Positions 60,889 to 64,000 of a DNA stretch of 64,000 nt are shown here, one piece after another. A program made the translations under genes and the position numbers. The stretch covers positions 79,451-143,450 of the forward strand of contig NZ_MIKC01000003.1 of NCBI RefSeq assembly GCF_001730315.1, given 5' to 3'. The notes under the pieces were generated by a model. That model worked only from the letters and a program-made list of their open reading frames with translations, was not told where the DNA came from and searched no databases. This stretch comes from Enterococcus ureilyticus. GTDB taxonomy: Bacteria > Bacillota > Bacilli > Lactobacillales > Enterococcaceae. Numbering within the stretch: the first letter of the stretch is position 1; every line of letters starts with the position of its first letter.

Positions 60889-62055
60889 CTATTCAAAAGA
60901 ATGTTTGATTCTGTGCAAACCTTCTACAAGAGTTTCTTTTGGACATGCGATATTTAAGCGCATATGCTGTGTCCCGTTAGGACCAAAAGAAATTCCCGGA
61001 TTTAAAACGACTTTTCCTTGATGAACAAGCCGGTTTTGGATTTGTGTATCAGACAAATCCAAAGCAGAGAAATCTAACCAAATTAAATAAGTCCCTTCTG
61101 GGCGCATCATTTTGACTTTAGGTAGTTCAGTTTGTAAGAATTCACTCACAAGATCGATGTTTTCTTTTAAGTAAACCAATAATTCTTTTAACCAAGTATC
61201 ACCATTTTTATATGCAGCTTCCGTTCCAACATAACCAAAGATGTTGATCTCATTTTGAAAATTTTGTTCTTGTGCAGCGACAAATTTTTTCCGTAAATCA
61301 GGATTTTCAATAAAAATCATTGAGTTTTTAATCCCTGCTAGATTGAACGTTTTAGTAGCAGCGGTTAAAGTAATTGAAAAATCCTTAAATGTCGGGTGGA
61401 CATTCGTGAATGTTGTAAACACGTGAGGAGCAAAAATCAAATCCTGATGGATCTCATCACTGATAACAAGAACATCATATTTTGCACATAATTTGCCAAA
61501 AGCTTCCAATTCACTTTTGCTCCAGACACGGCCGCCAGGGTTGTGAGGATTACAAAGAATAACAACTCGTACATTCTCATCCACGATTTGTTTCGCCATC
61601 ATTTCCAGGTCCATAACGAAGTGTTCTTGTTCTATTAATAGCTGGCTTCGAATCAGTTTACGATTATTTTGTTCAACGACTTTGGCAAATGGAGGATAAA
61701 CTGGATCGTGGATCAAAACAGCATCACCAGGTTCAGTGTATGCTTGAATAGCTAATGAAAGACTTGGTACAACACCACTATTGAAAAGAATAGCTTCTTT
61801 ACCAACGGAAAAATCATGGTGCCGCTTTTGCCAACTTTGAATTGCTTCGTATAATGAATCGGGAGCAGGCGAGTAACCTAAAATTCCTTGCTCTGCTGTT
61901 TCTTTTAAGGCCTCAAGGACTGGCAGATTTGCTTTGAAATCCATATCAGCTATCCACAAAGGCAAAAGACCATCTTCTCCATAAGTATCTTTAATGGAAT
62001 CCCATTTTGAACAATTTGTATTACGGCGATCATAAACTCTATCAAAATTGACCAT
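60889..62055 (-). CDS. MalY/PatB-type PLP aminotransferase / cystathionine beta-lyase
   Basis: A 388-residue fold-type I PLP enzyme opening with NFDRVYDRRNTNCSKWD, the MalY/PatB N-terminal mark. Further motifs are LPLWIADMDFKANLPVLEAL, VILCNPHNPGGRVWSKSELEAF, VISDEIHQDLIF and the PLP-Lys in LTAATKTFNLAG. Enzymes of this group cleave C-S bonds (cystathionine beta-lyase) or transaminate; beta-lyase is the more common annotation. The start ATG 62055 follows AAGGATG. It is a single gene. Confidence 0.9.
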   Translation of the reverse strand: MVNFDRVYDRRNTNCSKWDSIKDTYGEDGLLPLWIADMDFKANLPVLEALKETAEQGILGYSPAPDSLYEAIQSWQKRHHDFSVGKEAILFNSGVVPSLSLAIQAYTEPGDAVLIHDPVYPPFAKVVEQNNRKLIRSQLLIEQEHFVMDLEMMAKQIVDENVRVVILCNPHNPGGRVWSKSELEAFGKLCAKYDVLVISDEIHQDLIFAPHVFTTFTNVHPTFKDFSITLTAATKTFNLAGIKNSMIFIENPDLRKKFVAAQEQNFQNEINIFGYVGTEAAYKNGDTWLKELLVYLKENIDLVSEFLQTELPKVKMMRPEGTYLIWLDFSALDLSDTQIQNRLVHQGKVVLNPGISFGPNGTQHMRLNIACPKETLVEGLHRIKHSFE

Positions 62056-62254
62056 TCAATCCATCCTTTCTATTCTAAAACATTTTTCACTAAATAAACT
62101 CTAACTATAGTATAATAGACTTTCGATAAAATATGAACAAAAAGAATTAATAAATAAAGTAGTAGAAATAAATTCATGCACTTTTTAATGGAACGTGATA
62201 TCATTTTATAGAAGCAAAACATTTTGATGGGATTTATGAAAAGAGGATAAGAAA

Positions 62255-62623
62255 ATGGAATACAAAATAGGGATGATTCTTAACGGAACGATCACAGGGT
62301 TACAACCCTACGGTGCTTTTGTTTCATTAAGTGATACAATCCAAGGATTGATACATGTTTCAGAAGTACAAGCTGGCTATACTAAAAATATTCACAGTTT
62401 ATTGACAGTTGGACAAAAGGTTAAAGTGCAGATTATTGATGTTGATGAATACTCAAAAAAAATCAGCTTATCTTTAAGAACCTTAGAGACACAAATCCAG
62501 CAACCAAATCTTCGCCGTAAAAAATACTTTACCAATAAAAATAAAAAAATAGGGTTTGAGACATTAGAAAAAGAGCTTCCTATCTGGACTAATGAAGCGA
62601 TGAACGAGTTACTTGAGAAATAA
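62255..62623 (+). CDS. S1-domain RNA-binding protein (CvfD/YugI-like)
   Basis: A 122-residue protein. The S1 OB-fold domain occupies residues 1-75 (GMILNGTITGLQPYGAFVSLSDTIQGLIHVSEVQAGYTKNI, KVKVQIIDVDEYSKKISLSLR). It is followed by a basic linker (LRRKKYFTNKNKK) and an acidic helix. This matches CvfD/YugI (general stress protein 13), a ribosome- or RNA-associated regulator. The start ATG 62255 follows AGAGGA. Confidence 0.88.
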   Translation: MEYKIGMILNGTITGLQPYGAFVSLSDTIQGLIHVSEVQAGYTKNIHSLLTVGQKVKVQIIDVDEYSKKISLSLRTLETQIQQPNLRRKKYFTNKNKKIGFETLEKELPIWTNEAMNELLEK

Positions 62624-62696
62624 TTCTGTTTTTTTTCAGAAAATATGGTACAATTTTCGTAGTTTATGAAAACAAAAATTAATTGAGGTGGATGTT

Positions 62697-63059
62697 TTGT
62701 CTAACAAAAAAGTCGCTGGTACTATTATGCTGAATCTAAATGATGGTTCAAAAAAGTTTCTTGTTCATCCTGATGGTGAGTCAATGGCGTTTGTGACAAC
62801 AAAAGTTTCTGAAGATATGACCGGATTGGCGAGTATGTTACAATTTTTTAAAGAAGAAATTCAACTAGATGTTACTTCAATTAATTTAGTCGAGTTAACA
62901 AATGCACATACAGATGCTGAAAATATGCCTTTATTTGTATTTGAAATGAACGAAGAACATATGAATTCTACGAACAATGATAGTTACGTGTGGGAAAAAC
63001 CATCTGAATTAAAAAATTTACTAGCTTCTTATGATATTCAAGGAGTACCAATGTTTTAA
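62697..63059 (+). CDS. Conserved-looking soluble protein, unknown
   Basis: The product has 120 residues from TTG 62697, which has GAGGTGG at good spacing; GTG 62688 is part of that site. The sequence (SNKKVAGTIMLNLNDGSKKFLVH...) predicts an alpha/beta domain with no membrane segment, no cysteines and no motif I can name. It ends at a terminator. Only its reality as a gene is supported, by start, length, composition and the downstream hairpin. Confidence 0.65.
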   Translation: MSNKKVAGTIMLNLNDGSKKFLVHPDGESMAFVTTKVSEDMTGLASMLQFFKEEIQLDVTSINLVELTNAHTDAENMPLFVFEMNEEHMNSTNNDSYVWEKPSELKNLLASYDIQGVPMF

Positions 63060-63126
63060 CATTAAATAGTTACATAATAATAAAAGGCACTGTGGTGACC
63101 TCTTTTATTTCAGAGTTTAAAAAACA

Positions 63127-63159
63127 GGACAAAGCAATCATGTTTTGTTCTTTTTTTTT
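63127..63159 (+). terminator. Terminator
   Basis: GGACAAA (63127-63133) pairs with TTTGTTC (63144-63150, one G.T pair), followed by T9. Confidence 0.65.
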
Positions 63160-63192
63160 ACAAAAGTATATATAGATAGGAAGAAGTAAAGA

Positions 63193-63699
63193 ATGCAACT
63201 AAAGAAAGTCACTAAGACAGAAACGAAAATAGCACTATCTATATTAAAAGAAAGTGCGGAATGGTTACAAGAAATAGGGAGTGATCAGTGGTCTGATATT
63301 TTACAGGGAGAAGATAAGCATGGTTTAGCCGAAGCTGTCGAAAGAGGAGAAGTATTTTTCTTCTATAATAATAAGAACCAATTAGCAGGAATGGTAGCCG
63401 CATGGAAAAATCCAACTGCATGGGACAAATTACTTTGGCAAGAGTATGACCCTAAGCAATTTGCTTACTATCTCCATCGCGTAATCATTCGGCCAAACTA
63501 TAGAGGTAGTGGTTATGGAAAAGAATTGTTGACTGAGTTGAAACTAAAATTTAAAACAGAAGTATCAGAACTACGTTTAGATTGTTTAGCACGTAATCAA
63601 AAGCTTATTCAGTTCTATCTTGGAAATGAATTTGTTAATATAGGAAGTGCAAGTGATTTATATGGAAATGAATTCGAACTATTTTCATATAAATTATAA
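63193..63699 (+). CDS. GNAT-family N-acetyltransferase
   Basis: A 168-residue single GNAT domain. Motif A is YLHRVIIRPNYRGSGYGKELLTELK (the R/Q-x-x-G-x-G/A acetyl-CoA loop is RGSGYG, 108-113). Motif B is LRLDCLARNQKLIQFYLGNEF. The N-terminal part has a Trp-rich acceptor region (ESAEWLQEIGSDQWSDILQ). It transfers acetyl from acetyl-CoA to an unknown amine. The start ATG 63193 has GGAAGAAG upstream. Confidence 0.9.
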   Translation: MQLKKVTKTETKIALSILKESAEWLQEIGSDQWSDILQGEDKHGLAEAVERGEVFFFYNNKNQLAGMVAAWKNPTAWDKLLWQEYDPKQFAYYLHRVIIRPNYRGSGYGKELLTELKLKFKTEVSELRLDCLARNQKLIQFYLGNEFVNIGSASDLYGNEFELFSYKL

Positions 63700-63832
63700 A
63701 AATAGTCTGGAAAAAAAACAGTAAATAAGTGTAAATTGAAATATGAAACTATATTTGTAGTGTAAAGGCGAAAATGAATCGAAGAGTTATACAAATACAA
63801 AAAATTCTTTTTGATTTTTTTCAAAATAATGG

Positions 63833-63861
63833 TTGACCAATAAAGAAAAACTTGTTATATT
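63833..63861 (+). promoter_or_regulatory. Promoter P1 of a tandem pair at the right edge
   Basis: TTGACC (63833-63838), 17-bp spacer, TATATT (63856-63861). The final 301 bp (63700-64000) hold no gene I can support. They carry this and the next promoter, separated by 127 bp, as is typical upstream of stable RNA operons. Confidence 0.6.
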
Positions 63862-63959
63862 ATATCTTGTCGCAAGGCACTAATGAAACACGTCGAACGA
63901 TAAAAATAACATAACATCCTAACGGGTGAAAAAAACTTTAGGAATCAGAAAAATTATTG

Positions 63960-63988
63960 TTGACAAATGATAACTGACCTGATAAACT
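63960..63988 (+). promoter_or_regulatory. Promoter P2 of a tandem pair at the right edge
   Basis: TTGACA (63960-63965), 17-bp spacer, TAAACT (63983-63988). It ends 12 bp before the window edge. Together with P1 it suggests that an rRNA operon begins just beyond the window. Confidence 0.6.
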
Positions 63989-64000
63989 AATGAAGTTGTC

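Overview
The window is about 64 kb of a low-GC Gram-positive chromosome. It is most likely an Enterococcus of the E. faecalis-related group. The evidence is the gene content and order: HAD hydrolase, radC, csp, a heterodimeric EfrAB-type ABC exporter, mltG-greA-liaFSR, class Ib nrdHIEF, feoAB, together with AGGAGG-type ribosome binding sites and many TTG/GTG starts. The genus is inferred from remembered family and synteny patterns, not from a database search.

Layout. 1-11 kb: housekeeping and stress genes (partial HAD phosphatase, radC, cold-shock protein, universal stress protein), then a MerR regulator-glycosyltransferase pair bracketed by two related interspersed repeats, then rnjA-rpoY and efrAB. 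11-23.7 kb: gamma-carbonic-anhydrase-like protein, two HesB-fold proteins without the usual cysteine triad, a quinone-stress type dioxygenase/flavin reductase pair behind a palindromic operator, an SPFH protein, NADH oxidase, mltG, greA, the LiaFSR cell-envelope stress system and a Ktr/Trk potassium-uptake subunit. 23.7-31.6 kb: Mga-like regulator, membrane-associated glycosyltransferase, D-2-hydroxyacid dehydrogenase, a lone ispG, DUF1189 protein, sodA, dapF.

31.7-44.8 kb: an AT-rich exopolysaccharide/capsule locus. It runs from an unknown coiled-coil membrane protein and an 18-bp-arm palindrome through a promoter into Wzz, tyrosine kinase, PHP phosphatase, priming sugar transferase, four glycosyltransferases, an acyltransferase, Wzy-like polymerase and Wzx flippase. 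A LytR-CpsA-Psr attachment enzyme follows. This set is enough for Wzx/Wzy-type polymer assembly.

45-56 kb: nagB, MgtC-like and DUF92 membrane proteins, AI-2E-family transporter, the nrdHIEF operon with tandem NrdR boxes, and divergent Fur-controlled feoA-feoB plus a small Cys-rich Feo protein, then tRNA-Lys. 56-64 kb: a Ser-rich lipoprotein, a roughly 800-bp region without a convincing gene that holds an apparent non-coding RNA locus with opposed promoters, then pgpA, yuzB/yumC-like genes, cyclophilin, a MalY/PatB aminotransferase, an S1-domain protein, a GNAT acetyltransferase, and tandem strong promoters at the right edge resembling those of an rRNA operon.

The less ordinary items are the opposed-promoter RNA locus at about 57.4-57.7 kb (possibly a decayed type I toxin-antitoxin module), the repeat-flanked MerR/glycosyltransferase cassette with a 19-bp promoter spacer, the 38-bp palindrome ahead of the polysaccharide operon, and the isolated ispG.
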